Assembly (NCBI RefSeq): GCF_014805625.2 | Contig: NW_023998432.1 | Location: forward strand, 5,402,414-5,466,413 | Length of the DNA: 64,000 nt | Source of the DNA: Glossina fuscipes | Lineage: Eukaryota > Arthropoda > Insecta > Diptera > Glossinidae | Direction of reading: 5' to 3' | In this document: positions 37,441 to 51,100 of the stretch, in pieces | Numbering within the stretch: the stretch's first letter is position 1 | How the letters are laid out: every line of letters begins with the position of its first letter | The notes under the pieces: generated by a model | Database searches by the model: none | Told to the model about the DNA's origin: nothing | The model's input: the letters and a program-made list of their open reading frames with translations, nothing else | Position numbers and translations under genes: made by a program

Positions 37441-39899
37441 AATAAAAAAAGTAATCAAATTATTGCTCCTTTTAGGTGCTTTCCATCGTTCCAAATACCG
37501 TCAGGTTTTGACATTTTCAATAACTCTGAAAATGGAACATGTTGTTTCTTAATTTCCCTGATATTTACCAGATATTGTTTAAAAGATTGCATTAAAGGTT
37601 TCCGTAGAGAATTTATAAAGAACTGAAACTTTTTTTAAATAAGGCCCTTAATGTACTGAATAGCCTTGAATTGCAGTTAAACGGTTCTATATTGCTGCAT
37701 TGTACACGTAATTTGTAAAATGGATTTTCTTCGTGTTTGATCTTTTTGACTCGATTACATGGCGTTATGTTATTTTTATGGATTAAATACTTGTGAGTGG
37801 TTGGTGCTCAAGAGGGTTTTTAGCTAGCTAACTAAAGAAGTGAAGACTGCGCTTAAAATTGATTTTGTTAAATAAATCTTTAAATACTTTAAAATAAACC
37901 TTTAAGTATTAGTTAAGAACCAATAATTATCCAACGATAATTTATGATCATAATAACAATAATTAAATCTTAAAAGTGATACTTAGTAGTGAAATAATTA
38001 TAGAATAACGCTACAAGAGACGACCATATCCCATAAAAATCTATAATCTCGGCTATTCATTATCTAGTCATTGGCTTCGCAGTCGATTGAAGATTTTGAT
38101 AAATGAATATCACACTATCATCATACTCTGCAACCCGTAATGCTACCTTTTAATGCAAAATTCATACATTAGAGCCAGGGCGTTGGAAGAAACTCATAAT
38201 AATATTGAATGTACTCGGCCAGAAAACTGGCCTAAAGGATTAACATGAAATTTTTTTAGACATATCGCCTGCCCTACACAATTTACTTCCACTTTCATTT
38301 ACCACATAAAAATCGGACAAGATCATCTTATCACATTTTTTTCTTATAATGTCCGAAAAAAAACATCATAAAAATATTATTGGACGTGTACAATTTGTAG
38401 GCGAAGTGTCTGTTTATTTGTTTGTTTATTGATTTTACAAATAAGTGTTTTCGGCTATTTGACAAAGCTTTTTGAACGTAAACGTAGAACAACTCTCACA
38501 TCGTTTCATAGATCAGAATTGTTTTTATCTTAAGTCTTTACGTATTACTCTTCAAATGAAAATTGACAGAACTATAAGTTTTTTCGCCAAAGTTGCTCTT
38601 TGTCGAACTCAGTTTTAAATGGCTACATTTTTTACCAGCTTTGAGATATCAAACTTTCGTTTACTAGTCAAGGCAACAAATAAATTGAAGTTTTAATGGA
38701 AATCAGGCCTTATCGTAGACCTGACCAGTTTGCGAAAAGACTACCCAAGCAATAAACATACCATGGACATACTTGCACAAAACGGCCAGCAATTGTAACA
38801 AAAACGCTTTACTTTCTACTTTTTCACGTTTAATTATCCATTTAACGAAACAATTATATTGTCCGCTAATTATAACGAGTGTACGTCATAATGCTGCAAA
38901 CGACGGAAGAATTGAATAATTTTGTAACAATTTTCTTGTTTATTAATTAAATAGAAAACGATACACATGATGAGATGTTAAAAAAAGCTGCAATTAGTTT
39001 TATTACGTAAATTAGAAGATAGAGCCCCCCAATAAAATAATTTGAGTGTTTTGCAAATTTTTGACAAAAATATATAAAAAATTTCCCATTTCTTGAAAAC
39101 ATTTTCAAGTTCTTAAGTCTATTCTTAAACTACACGTAAGGAATAGGTTTAAAGATCTGTTTGCGCAGTTTTATTTAGTATAACTTTTTTTTTTTTGTCG
39201 TTAAAAATGATCGTCAATGAAGCGTGCAGACGATTAATATTAACTAGACTGGGGTCTTATGCTATTTAAAAATATATTGAATTTTCCAAGTATAAATTTA
39301 TAATATTTTCTACTATAAACACCACTAGCCGATTTGCGATAACGATTCTTAATATATTTCCTTTTAGTAATGAGCTTTGGAAATTCCTTTCAAGCATTCT
39401 TACTTAAAAAAAAGACAGTAAAACAGCAACATTAATTCTCGCAAAACCTTCTTACGAAAATTTTTCCGGTTCATAAACTTCCCTCTCAATTGTTTATTTT
39501 TATTTTCTTTTTTACAACTCTCGAGTGGATTTTTCTTAACTTGATTACTTTATTTCCTCCTGCTGTGAGTAAGTGATTAAATGACTTGCAATTCAACCCC
39601 TATGTTTGTGTGCGAGTAAAATATGAACAACATCAACGGGAATCGTTTGTGACACTTGTTGTTGTTTGTTAACAAAACACAACTAAGTACAGAAATCATC
39701 TAATAATTGACAAAATATTGTCATTTTCATGCCAGACTCGAGTGCCATTCAAATATTGCTTTTGCTATTGTTTTTGTTAACATGAAAAAAAGAAGACTGT
39801 TATTTTACCGTACACTCTTTGTGTTACAGGATGCGTTAAGTTTGTGCAAACGTATGTAATACTCAAATTTTTGAGACATTTTCATCTAATTTGATACAC
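37441..39899. other. non-coding, nothing recognised
   Basis: About 2.4 kb of AT-rich sequence without a supported gene, repeat or RNA. Confidence 0.4.
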
Positions 39900-40392
39900 T
39901 GACGTGGTTTGAGTTGTTCAACAAAACTCGCTGTGTAATATTATTTCGACATTCTAATTTGTTCGAAAAGTTTGGTTCGGACGAGGCAATTTCCAAACCC
40001 TCGCATTTAAACGTTCTTAATCAAAATTCGCCCTTTATAAAAAAATCAACCTTACAGAATTTGAACCACGCAGGTATATTTTTTGAATACCGTCGCACAT
40101 AAGGATTCTCCGTAAATGCAAACCCTTATATTGTCAGGAAACGTAAGCCATTGTACGCCAAAAAGGTTTATTTCTCAATGTTTTATGATGAACATTTGTT
40201 CATGGTAGTAAATTTAAATTAAAATGAAGTGGGCTAAATTTGAACCACGTGGTTCTATTTCTTGAACCGCACTCCACATAAGGACATAAGTCCATATTAT
40301 AGATATCAATATATAGAAGGGTTACCATGACAAGCAAACTCTTATGTAGCGAGAAAGGCTAATTTGCACTTTTTTATGACGTAAATTGAAAA

Positions 40393-40428
<36 letters not shown>

Positions 40429-41045
40429 AGGAAATACATCAAATCTGGTAAATTAGGTTTAGGTCACATGATGTTTTGACTACCCTCAAATATGGACTTT
40501 CATGAAAAGCATGCCTTTGCAGGAATATCATGTGCACTATATGATTTGTTGTTATCAAAACAACCTAATAACCGAGTTAAGCGAAGTAGCGTAGGATGTT
40601 TATAATCGGCTTTGCCTTATTTCCTTTTTTAATTTTGTAGTGATTATTACATCAAACAAATTTTTCATCACCTTTTGTTTCTTTTTCTTTGAATACATTA
40701 AACAAGTAATCCTTGATTTGACTCCTATTTCATTATTGTTTCGTAGTAAGGGTGCTTTTTATACCCGCCATGCCAAAAGTGGGGTACATTCATTTTGTCA
40801 AAATATTTGCAAGCCAAGAGGAAAGCTTCAGAAACCCTACAAAATATATAATATGCGTTTAATTAGCATGAAATTCGGAATCGAACTAGACATGTCTGTC
40901 TATACATCGATTATATGTGTGCACAAAGCACTTTCCTTGTCGCGAAAATTAAGATGGCGTCTGCAAATTTGAGAAAAACATAAAATTGGTTCGGTATAAA
41001 AATTTCGTCGGCAGCCGAATATATTTTTTTACTTGTTTTCTATAT
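39900..41045 (+). repeat. composite dispersed repeat (family C), copy 1
   Basis: Three blocks in fixed order. The first has ataaggattctccgtaaatg, aaacccttatattgtcagg, tttatgatgaacatttgtt and tgaaccacgtggttctattt motifs, partly repeated internally. The second is a cgaagtagcgtaggatgttt junction at about 40577-40596. The third starts at a cccgccatgccaaaagtggg stretch near 40762 and contains gggtacattcattttgtc, ending with a cagccgaatatatttttttac stretch near 41016. The same order occurs at 42800-44060 and 60330-61200. A TA dinucleotide run lies inside it. Confidence 0.65.
40396..40426. repeat. (TA)n microsatellite
   Basis: About 14 uninterrupted TA units, from the atgtatatat that follows aaa to the attgagg that ends it. 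Confidence 0.95.
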
Positions 41046-41754
41046 AGATTTTCAATTCATTAACAAGATAGGGTGGATTGTATATAAAGCATAAATAAGT
41101 CTTAGTTTTATCACATTTATATGACCTTTTAAGAAATTGCAGAACAATGGATGCAGAAGCAAGCATTATTATTCCTAAGGTCACATAATCAAGTTGTCTC
41201 TATTGTCCAGCGGTAAGGATAATGAGAAAAGGAAGCAATGTAAATCTAAACATACGACCAAGATTTTTCTGCATAAAGAAATAAGTGAAATTGAACTGTA
41301 AACTGATTAACAAAATTATATACAAATGACCTCACTCTTTATACGCTTTAGCTCTAAATTAGAAAGTAAATTAAAAACTTTTGTAAAACTTTTTCGCAAA
41401 CACTTTTTATTTTCTTAATTTTAAACGTAAATCATTCTTGCAAATATTAAAAAAAAAAATGATATGTATATATATAAGAACTTATAGATAAGCGAAATAT
41501 TTACAAATGATTGCATTGAGGTTTTCCTAAACAAATACCATTATTTACAATATTGTTGTGCTTATATTAGCCGCTATTTTTAATACTCTTACACCAATGT
41601 ACCATATACAGCTTTTGATCTTTGCTAAACTATATAAGAGTATTTTGTTTTTAACACAAGGTAGCCTATTAATTTCCTATGCTGCTTTGTAGTTGGATAT
41701 TAATTTTTATCTTGGCTGAAACACTTTTTTTTTAATTTCCTTTGATTTTCATCC

Positions 41755-42167
41755 TCAGCAATATTTTGTTTGCATTATGGTTTGATTGCCCGCTATTAGA
41801 GCAGACGTCTCGTTAACGGGACATAATTTTAAATGGGTATGTGGTGTCTCCATATGCTCTATGAATATATATGATATATATATACGAGGTGAGGCCAAAA
41901 TGCGCCAAGTGAGCGGATTAAATAAGCTTGTTTCATATTCCCAGGAAACAGCTGCATAAACGGGATTTTTTATACTTTTTCCCGCCACTAATGATGTATA
42001 TTCAAAGCCCGGTTCAAAGTATATAGGTTTTGCAGAAAATTTCATATTCTCTGTAGACTCTTTACGATGTTTGCCTTGTAAACGAATCGAGATGGTGCCA
42101 ACTTCTCCACCGTGCGCAATACTCTCTTCATGGCCAGCTACCCGTACAGTGATTTTGTAATGGTGCC
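41755..42167 (-). CDS. lipase coding exon 5 (PLAT domain and stop)
   Basis: 413 bases from acceptor CTTTCAG to TGA at 41757-41755. The frame continues from exon 4 as CRHHYKITVRVAGHEE, then TISIRLQGKH and KPIYFEPGFEYTSLVAGKSI, ending QTKYC. The beta-strand-rich pattern fits the C-terminal PLAT domain of lipases. An ATG at 42045 lies inside the exon and is not the start. Confidence 0.95.
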
Positions 42168-45100
42168 CTGAAAGTAGAAAAGGAACATTTTTCTAGAAAT
42201 TATATTAATGAAAAGTTTCAGAGTACAGATGTGTGTAAATTTGTTTATATCTACATCAAGAGCCGATATTCTATTTTTACAATGTACAAACTCTATATAC
42301 TTTCCAAAAATTTGTAGAATTTTCCTTCTTCGTATATTACACCGCTGCTTGTGCAGGGTATATGAAGTACGTGCTGTAAGTAACGCTCAGCAAAACCCAG
42401 GAGAGACCAACGTTTTATTGTATCAACCAATTCGGAATCATGTTTTGAATCGATTTAACTCGAAACTCGTCCGTGGTAGTAGTATTGTAGTTTTGTATTC
42501 AACCCACAGGTTGGAGGTTTTCATATAAGGAAACTTGGTTCGCTGACGACTTTTGGCCCAAGCATGGACAATTTTTGAAAATGGATTTGATCGGACCACT
42601 TTTCCGGTCACTCATCAAGTAACGCCTTCTTTTGAAATGTTCTTATAAGAAAAAAATTACAACTTCTCGCAAAAAATGGCTGAATAATAACATTTTGGCC
42701 GGCTAAATTGATGTTAAAAACTTTGGATGGACTATGCCAATTTTCTAATCCGCTCTTATGTAACCTTTCCCATAAAGCTGAACTTCCATATTGCAGAGTA
42801 GTATAATACGTCCGTAATAGTGTACCATGATATAAAAATTAACTGCTCCAAACATGAACCATGTACGTCTATTTTTTGAAGTCTGCTACATATAAGCATG
42901 GCCAGGAAAAGTAAGCCTTTATATGGCAATAGCCTCTAATTTATTATGATAACAACATATGTAGAATAACAAAATCTTTACCAAGAACATAAAAGCTTAT
43001 AAATTTGCAAAAGACCAGTTCACAATTTGTGCATCAGCAAATATAAGAACTTTCGTGAAAAGCATGATTTTACGTGAAAAGAAGACAACAGCGGCATAAT
43101 GCTGAGAGTAGATGAATAATGAATAAATAATTGAAAATGAATGAATAAATGTAAGTAGCGTAGGGTATTTAATTTTTGACTTTGCCCGACTAAAATATTT
43201 TTTTTTCCTTTTTTTTATTCAAATGTACAGCAGCTACTTTAATGGGTCGCAAAGCTCAAGTCATATGTAACTTCTTTTTGCCGTAGCGCAAGCTTTGATA
43301 TCAACAAACTTAAAAGATCAGCCCTCCAATTTCGTTGGTGTGCTAAAAAAAATTTGGCAAAAGTGGTCTGTTATGTGTATTTAGGAATGTTTAGCTTCTT
43401 CACATCGTTGGCAACATATATGGACGTTTAGTTTTTTATAATTGTTATCTGCTGTTAATAATAAAAAGAACAAAAATTTAGCATTAACCCATTCAATACA
43501 AAATATGGTTTGGCGGCACTAATAACGGTATTTCCAATGTATAGTTGGAGATATAAAGAGGAGTAACGTAAATTCTCGGAAGTTAGTGTTTTTGGATCAT
43601 TTAATCGTAGCAATTCCAAGAAATTTTGAGGAAGAAATTTACATACAAATATGTATATGTTTATCATTCGAGCTTTAGTTTTTGAATTTCTTTCAATTTA
43701 AAAAGAAAGCCAATTTTTGGAGTTAAGAGGCTAAATTGATTTGGTTGTTCATCCGCCTATAAACAGTTTCATGAAAATTTATATAAAAAGATTAGAAAAT
43801 GCATCTGACAAATATGGATTTTGTTTGTGAAACATAAAATTTATTTCTTGAATGTATATTTCTTTTTATGTCCACCATTGTAAGATGGGGGCATACTTAT
43901 TTTATTTTTTGCCATAATGTAAGTAACACCCAAAAGGAAGCGTCAGAGTATATACATGCTGTCTATTCGCCTGTTTTTCTGTGTGGTGTGTGTTGTTGAC
44001 ACTCTCCTGGTCGCAGAAATGAAGAAATCGACTTCAAATTTGATAAAAACATTGGAAATTTCCGGACGCAGATTGGTATTGAAAACGGCCCAACGGAACA
44101 CAAGCACGCTGTGTAGCGTAAGCTGAACGCAACTTCGTTTTTTTTAACGAAAACTTCCCGATTCTTGCTCGTTACGCCGAATTTATTAAAGCAAAGTACT
44201 TTACAAAATACTCTACTCCACGAAGATGGAAACAATCATAAGGCAATTAAGATAGCATGTTTAAATTTATTTTATACATTCCTCAAACGACGATATATCA
44301 TCTGCCTAAATATGGGTAATTTTTTGTTTAATAATTCCAGCGATATGGGTATCAAACGAAAGAACTTGGAGAGTAGAATGCAAAAAGCATAGTGTTGGGT
44401 TTGCGAGATTCGGCTCGGCCGCATATAACTTTCTTACTTGTTTTAAACTTTAAAAATACTTACGACAGAACGGTGCTTCTTCTCCTGTAATTAAATATAT
44501 TATAGGTGGCTTTGATGTGTTGATTTTATTGAGTTTCAACAGTTTACTATAATCTTCATAACTATGATAGCCCATACGCATACATAGATGAGCGTTTTCA
44601 TTACAACATGAACATTTCCCCGCTTTGAAACTCTTTAAAAAGCGCAATAAATTTCGATAAATTTGTAATTTTTTAGAAATTGTTCTGGAGTTTACCTGAT
44701 ATGAATCGCAGCTTACACCCATAAACGGACAATTGCTTCGTATACTTTCTATAAAGTACTGATAGCTGCGTACATGATTGCAACCAACGAACTTTTGCAT
44801 ATTTTCGACAATCGTGTTTTTGCTATTGCGCATATACTCGTGTAAGCGGCCATCGCAACCGGGATTATCCATTCCGCCGTTAGGATAAAAATCTACATGA
44901 CCCAAACGTTCATAAAGTCCTAAACCACCTAATAAATTACCGTCGGTGTGTACTACGTCAACGAAATGGGCATCGGAGCGATCCAAGCGCACTACACCAT
45001 GTGTTTCAGCGAATAAAGGAGCTGCCGGATCCAAACCAGTAATGCGACCCACCTTTAAGCCGAAATCTTTTTGTAAATGATAACCAGCATAACCGGCCAA

Positions 45101-48100
45101 ATGGGAGCCCAAAGAATGGCCAATAATATGAATTTTGCTTAAGTCCGTGAAAGAAAGTTCTTCCTATTAAAATATAAAAAATTATGTTAAGAGCTTACAA
45201 AAAGATTAAATTACTCTGTTAAAAAAATATTCCATCTTGAAAAATAAAAGCTGAAAACCCTTTTGTCCTTATTCGTAAACATTATAAGACCAATCATTCA
45301 TGATTTCATATATCCAATGGGCTTCCTTGATCATAATTGCGATAGCATCGTAATTTTCTTTCTATAAAGTTTCTGCAGTCCCTGGCCAAATTTTTTTAAT
45401 ATGCAGGTCTTGCGAATCAAACACGATTCAAGTGTCTCTGTAAAGACTGAACCATGTATCAGCTTGGTAACGTTCAGTTCAAATTGTTCTTAAAATACTA
45501 ATAACATTTTATCAGCCCAAGTGGTTAAGCGTTGTCTATTGAAATGTTTTGCGACATTTATTCTTTCGCCAATGTTCAGACATAATCACCCTACATGCCA
45601 AAAGTATTGCCGCAATTATATCCTGCTATCTGGCGATAGAAACTCGCAACCCCCGACGCTATTTCGATTCGACTGCAATGTTTTTCAGACAATATCGATT
45701 GTTTACTTTTAGCTCGAGTTTGTTAAATGGGAACAAAAATTGGCAGATCGAGCTTCGACAACCCACATCTTCTTATAGCCGCAAACATTGAGATGGAAAA
45801 GTTAGCTTTTATAGCAGACACACATAGTCTAAAGTTTGATGTTTGTCAGAAAAACTGAAGCAATCAGTGCAAAATTAGCTCGCAAAAACAGCAGCAGTTT
45901 AATAAAGCTATATAAAATTTTATCGCAAAAAAATATCTCGATCGGCCAACTGACATTAAGAATTAATACAGTGACTTTTAGTTTACAGAACAAGTAAGAA
46001 AACTGTGTTTGGCTGTGCACAAATCTTCTACACTCAACGCTTTTTCTCAAAAAAAAAATAAATAAATAAATAAACAAAAGAAATGAAACTTTGATATTAT
46101 ATATTGTTCTGCGGTCGTAGTCGATTTTTTCCGTTTTTGTGTAGATACTAGATAGATCGCCCATAGCATAGACAAGGATGTTTTTATATGTATATCTATA
46201 TTAGAATAAGAATAAGGAACAAAAGCCTCAATTCTTTACAACCCACTATATCTAGCCCACATTTTAGCGAAGCCAAACACACTTGGTCCGCTTCTCTAGA
46301 AGAAGTAGAAATACAAGCATAAATAAAACAACGATTCGCCTGATTGACCGAAGGCGACGAATCTCGAGTAGCAACTCAATGGTCGTGGGTTCGAATCTCA
46401 AGTGCCTTACAGTTTTTAATAAAAGCCGATAGCATTAGATGGTACTGCTTTTAAGAGTTTAATTTTAGAAATTATTTCTCTGGTGAAATTAATAATAATA
46501 ATGAAGCAGGACATCGTATAGAAATGTTATAAGAAGTTAAAAAAAAATTTTGTTGCTACTGTTTAATGCATACTGAAAAGTTACAATATACAAAGTGGGT
46601 ATAAAAAATGTTAACGAATTTGATATGTCTTAAATTACACTAAAACCTATCAAAAAAACTTAATTTCATTACCCATACCCAGGTCCATCAGCGCCAAATT
46701 CACCCCAAACTACCCTCTCCATATACACAAGACACTCAGGACACAGGTCAGACATGCCCAGATGAGCTCAGTGTTTAATATTGATCAAGAATGTATACAT
46801 ATATAGGATTATTTAAGCTTTCTTTTGCGTGTTGCGGACGTTGTGCCAAAAAGAATATAAACCCATCCTTTGGTGGCGAGTGTAAATATTGGTCCCTTCA
46901 AGCAAGCTCCACGCCATGCTCATCCAATTTTAGAGGGTATTCAAGCTTTTTTGTTTCTTGTTTCTTAAAAAAAAGGTGGTGGATACAAAAGATTCGGTTA
47001 CAACCGATTACTTTTTGGTTTTTTACTTTTGCTGTAATTATATATATATTATATATATAACGTTAAATGTGTTATGATAGACACCATTTGCTTGTTATGT
47101 ATCACAACGAATCTCTAATGACAACTTGAAAATTAAGGCTGAATGGTTTTTAGACTATTTGATGTTTTGCTTACATAGATCATGTGCATAACATGAGCAG
47201 TGATGGCCCCTACCAAACGTATATTTGCTACAGCTTGAACATAGGGGGGACTCGAACCATTTCCCCAATCTATAAGAATCACAGCAGCTTGACCTTCAGG
47301 TTCATATTTTAACAACATTTGGCATAATTCTGGCATCTTAAAAACAAAAAAAATGAGATCGTTGGAACGATTCTATTAAAATTTTCTGATGTACTTTTAA
47401 CTTACCCAATCAATGTCTGCTGTTTCCAAATAGCCATGAGCGATAAAAAATAGTCTTCCTTTAGGATTTATGCCCATGTGATGTAGCGCTTCGGGTTCAT
47501 TTAAATCGATATATTTAGGTTTATCTTTCGCTTTCGTTGTATGCAATATGAAACGTACACCAATTTCCGAAGGTTTCTGAGGATGAACATTGATTCGCCG
47601 AGTATTTGTAGTCCATGGTCCATTTAAAGGGAAGCATCCATAAACACCGTAACATTTCACTTCATTGGGATCTGTAATAATTATTGTTACATTTAACAAT
47701 GCGTACTTGTCAAACAAAACGGAAGCTCAACTCTTTGAGGAAGGTCTTAAGTAGAATTGATAAATTGATAAGAAAATTATATTCGGCCGTGACCCAATTC
47801 TTTATATCCCTGCCTTTTTTTTTAAAAAGGGAACATAATGTTGGATGGGTGAAACCTATTTTCCCCTTCTTTTAATTTTTATATTTTATCTGTTATAGTT
47901 TACGAAGAATAAACGAAAATAAATTTTTTTTTTCCTTTTGAAAACGGTAAGCGTATCCTCTGACTGAATTGCAATGTTTTTGCCATGGTTAAGTTCATGA
48001 TTTTTGAGACTAGGAGAACGTTCACCACAGACATTTTACAGGTTTAGAGACGAACAGACAGACATAGGGATTTGCTTAAATGGATTCAGAGTTTTGTGTT

Positions 48101-51100
48101 GACTAGGAATATACATGTTTTACGGGCACTCTGAAGTTTCCTTCCGGATGTTGCAAAAGTTTTGACAAAATGAACATACATCCATCCTTTAGTGCCAGAT
48201 ATAAAATTATGCTTTAATCTCAAACAACGCTTGAACTTTAAGCATACGGCAGCGTTTAGGCTTAATTCTACCGGGTATGTTTTTTAATTTTAAATATATA
48301 TGCTCATTTTGCATTATTAAGTTGAATAATTAGCAAAAGAATCTCTATGAAATCTATAATAACCTTATAGTTTTTATTTTAACATACAAAAAATAAATAC
48401 AAAATTAAAAACGTTATAGTAAGCGCACTTGTTACTAAGCCTCTTATAATTTCGTGACTAAGCACATATGCTATTATGCGTACGCTTCTAGAAAAAAGAA
48501 AACAGTAGCATTTTTTGATAAGAAAGATTTACTTCTAATTGATATTTACTGATAAGTATAAAGCATTTCAAAGATTCCGGAGAACTCGTTATATATAACA
48601 TATTTGTACATATTTGGTAATATATATATATATAATTGACCTTTTATAAATTTGAAATCCCCACATTCGTCGACCATAAATTAATCAATTCACGTTCAGC
48701 ATGTTCTAACAAGAACGCAATTTTTGCTTAATTCTCTCTTGAGAATATATTGATATATTAGTTTTGGGGAAAAAGAAGTCCATTATTTTTATATGAATTT
48801 CAGGACTTTATTTAACATGCTTCGAATTGTCCGATTTAAGTCAAATATGCACCGTTTTGTTGTACGATTTGTTGCCATTTTAAAGGTAACTTCGAAATGC
48901 CTCTCTCATAGAAGTCCTAGTCTCTCTTTGCAAAAAACTCTAGTAGTCGATTTTCACAATTCTCCCTAGATTCCAATTTTTTATCATTAAAGAAATTTTG
49001 CAATGCAAGAAAAAGATGATAATCGCTTGGTGCCAAGTCCGGACTGTATGGCGGATGCATTAAAACTTCCCAACCAAGCTACCGAAGTTTCTGGCGAGTC
49101 ACTGTAGATGGTTGTGGCCTAGGATTGTCCTGGTGGAACACGACACCTCTCCTGTTGGCCAATTCTGGCTGTTTCTGGTCAATCGCTATCTTCAAACGGT
49201 CCAGTTGTTGACCGAAAAAATAATGGATTTCTTTTTCCCCAAACTAATATATATCTTGGTGTTTCAACTTCTCAACGCCTTTCATTTAATTATGGATACA
49301 ATACACTTCAACAACGTTTGCAAGTCGTTTTCATTGTTTCCTTTTTTTGTCTTTTGGGGGCCTATTTCAAATGTTTAACGTCATATTTACATAAAAAATA
49401 TAGAAATGAACGATATTGATGTGCATTATCTTCAATTTATATTGGGGAAGGTATTAAATTCCGACACAAACGATAAAACAAAGCTTTCACCTCAAGCTGG
49501 TAAGCAAAAAACTCAACATATCAAATACGTATCTTCAACAAAATTGTGTGACATTCTATCCACCCGGTAAAAGAATCGAGTGATCGAAAACGAAGTTCGG
49601 CAAGCGTTGACGTTAATTAAAAACCCATACACTTTTATGATAAAAATGACATGAACTCGTATTGCAAGATTGCCTACAATTTTTTTGTAACGAGATCGAG
49701 TAATGCTGTTCAAGATCGGAGGGTTTACCATCTAAGCAACGTGTGAATGCCATTTCTCTAAAGTCTTCTCTAGTCGCAAATATTTTCGAGGAAAAGGATA
49801 TGGCGAGAAAGTTGTATTATTAACAGGGGTGTTCGAAAACTTATATTTTCTTTATTGAAGCATCTGTGGAGGACTCACTTTTAGCTACTGTAAACTATGC
49901 ATTAGAAGCAAAATGTCTTTTGTGAAGAAATTTTGTTAAGTATCCTCCCAGATAGTTTATTGTAGAGAAAATGAATTTCTTTCATTTCCGATACTTTCTC
50001 AACCACGTTTTCTATTAAATTGGTTTGTCTTATATTCATGGATTTTTATTATTGTCTTTGCCTCATAATTTTTTTGAAAGCACATTAGTTAGAATAATAT
50101 TTCTCCTAAGGAAGTTATATGTCTGCACTTTATGCTTAAATTCGTTTGCATTTCACTAATTTCTCGCCTAAATGTGTGCAGTCGCTTGTTTGTCTATCTT
50201 CATATACAACATTCAACAATGGGAAGATGCAACAATTACAAATATTTGTCCTTAAATGGTTGTTCGTAACATCAATCGGTTTTTTAATTGGGATTATCAG
50301 TACTACGAAAAAAGAATTAGATTGCTACAAAGATTCATAGGTAAAGACTGAAGAACAAGCTTGAAATAATGTATTATGCACCACAAAATACACTTGCAAT
50401 TGGATAGCGACTATCAAAAATTCTCTATGTGACGCTTTCTTAATTAATATTGGTATTTCATCTCATTTCAAGTTAAGCATCAGTGATGGGTAATTGTTAT
50501 GAATTTTTGAATTGGTAATGAGTCAAAATACTAAATATTTCACTTTTATTAAATTTATTCTAAATTATAAATTCTAGTTCTATATTTTTTATAAAACATA
50601 CGATAGCACAAGAGTGTACGTTTACGGTTGGCTCACAATTATTGATTTATTAATTTCCTCAAAAAGTTTTGCCATCGTAATAAATAGACACATCTATTTG
50701 CATCTGCAAAGAATTGCCATTTTTCTCTCGTCTATTATGTTCGGCTGTTACTAAGGCATACGGCTGCGTTATTCACCAACCAACACTAGTCATTGCTATA
50801 AAAGGGTGTTAACTTTTCATTGTTAATGAAGCTGTATAATAACTAATCATCGGAAAAAAGACATTTTCTTTATTTGACCTATTTATTCCTGAAATGTACG
50901 AAAAAAAACAAGAAGATAATTATATTCAAATTTCCCCGTTATCCCAGAAAAGACAAATAAAGTAAAATAACTAAATTTTCATGCTCTATAATATGGAATG
51001 GGCGCAGATGACTTTTTTTATTTTGAAGAAAATTTTTTGTCGCATAGGCGTGTCAGCGTTACAGGCGTACTTAGAAAAGTTTAAATCACCTCCAATTCTT

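Noticed and set aside
41755..42045. Stand-alone 96-residue gene starting at 42045
   Set aside because: It is the end of lipase exon 5; the frame continues upstream to a CAG acceptor and joins exon 4 in phase.
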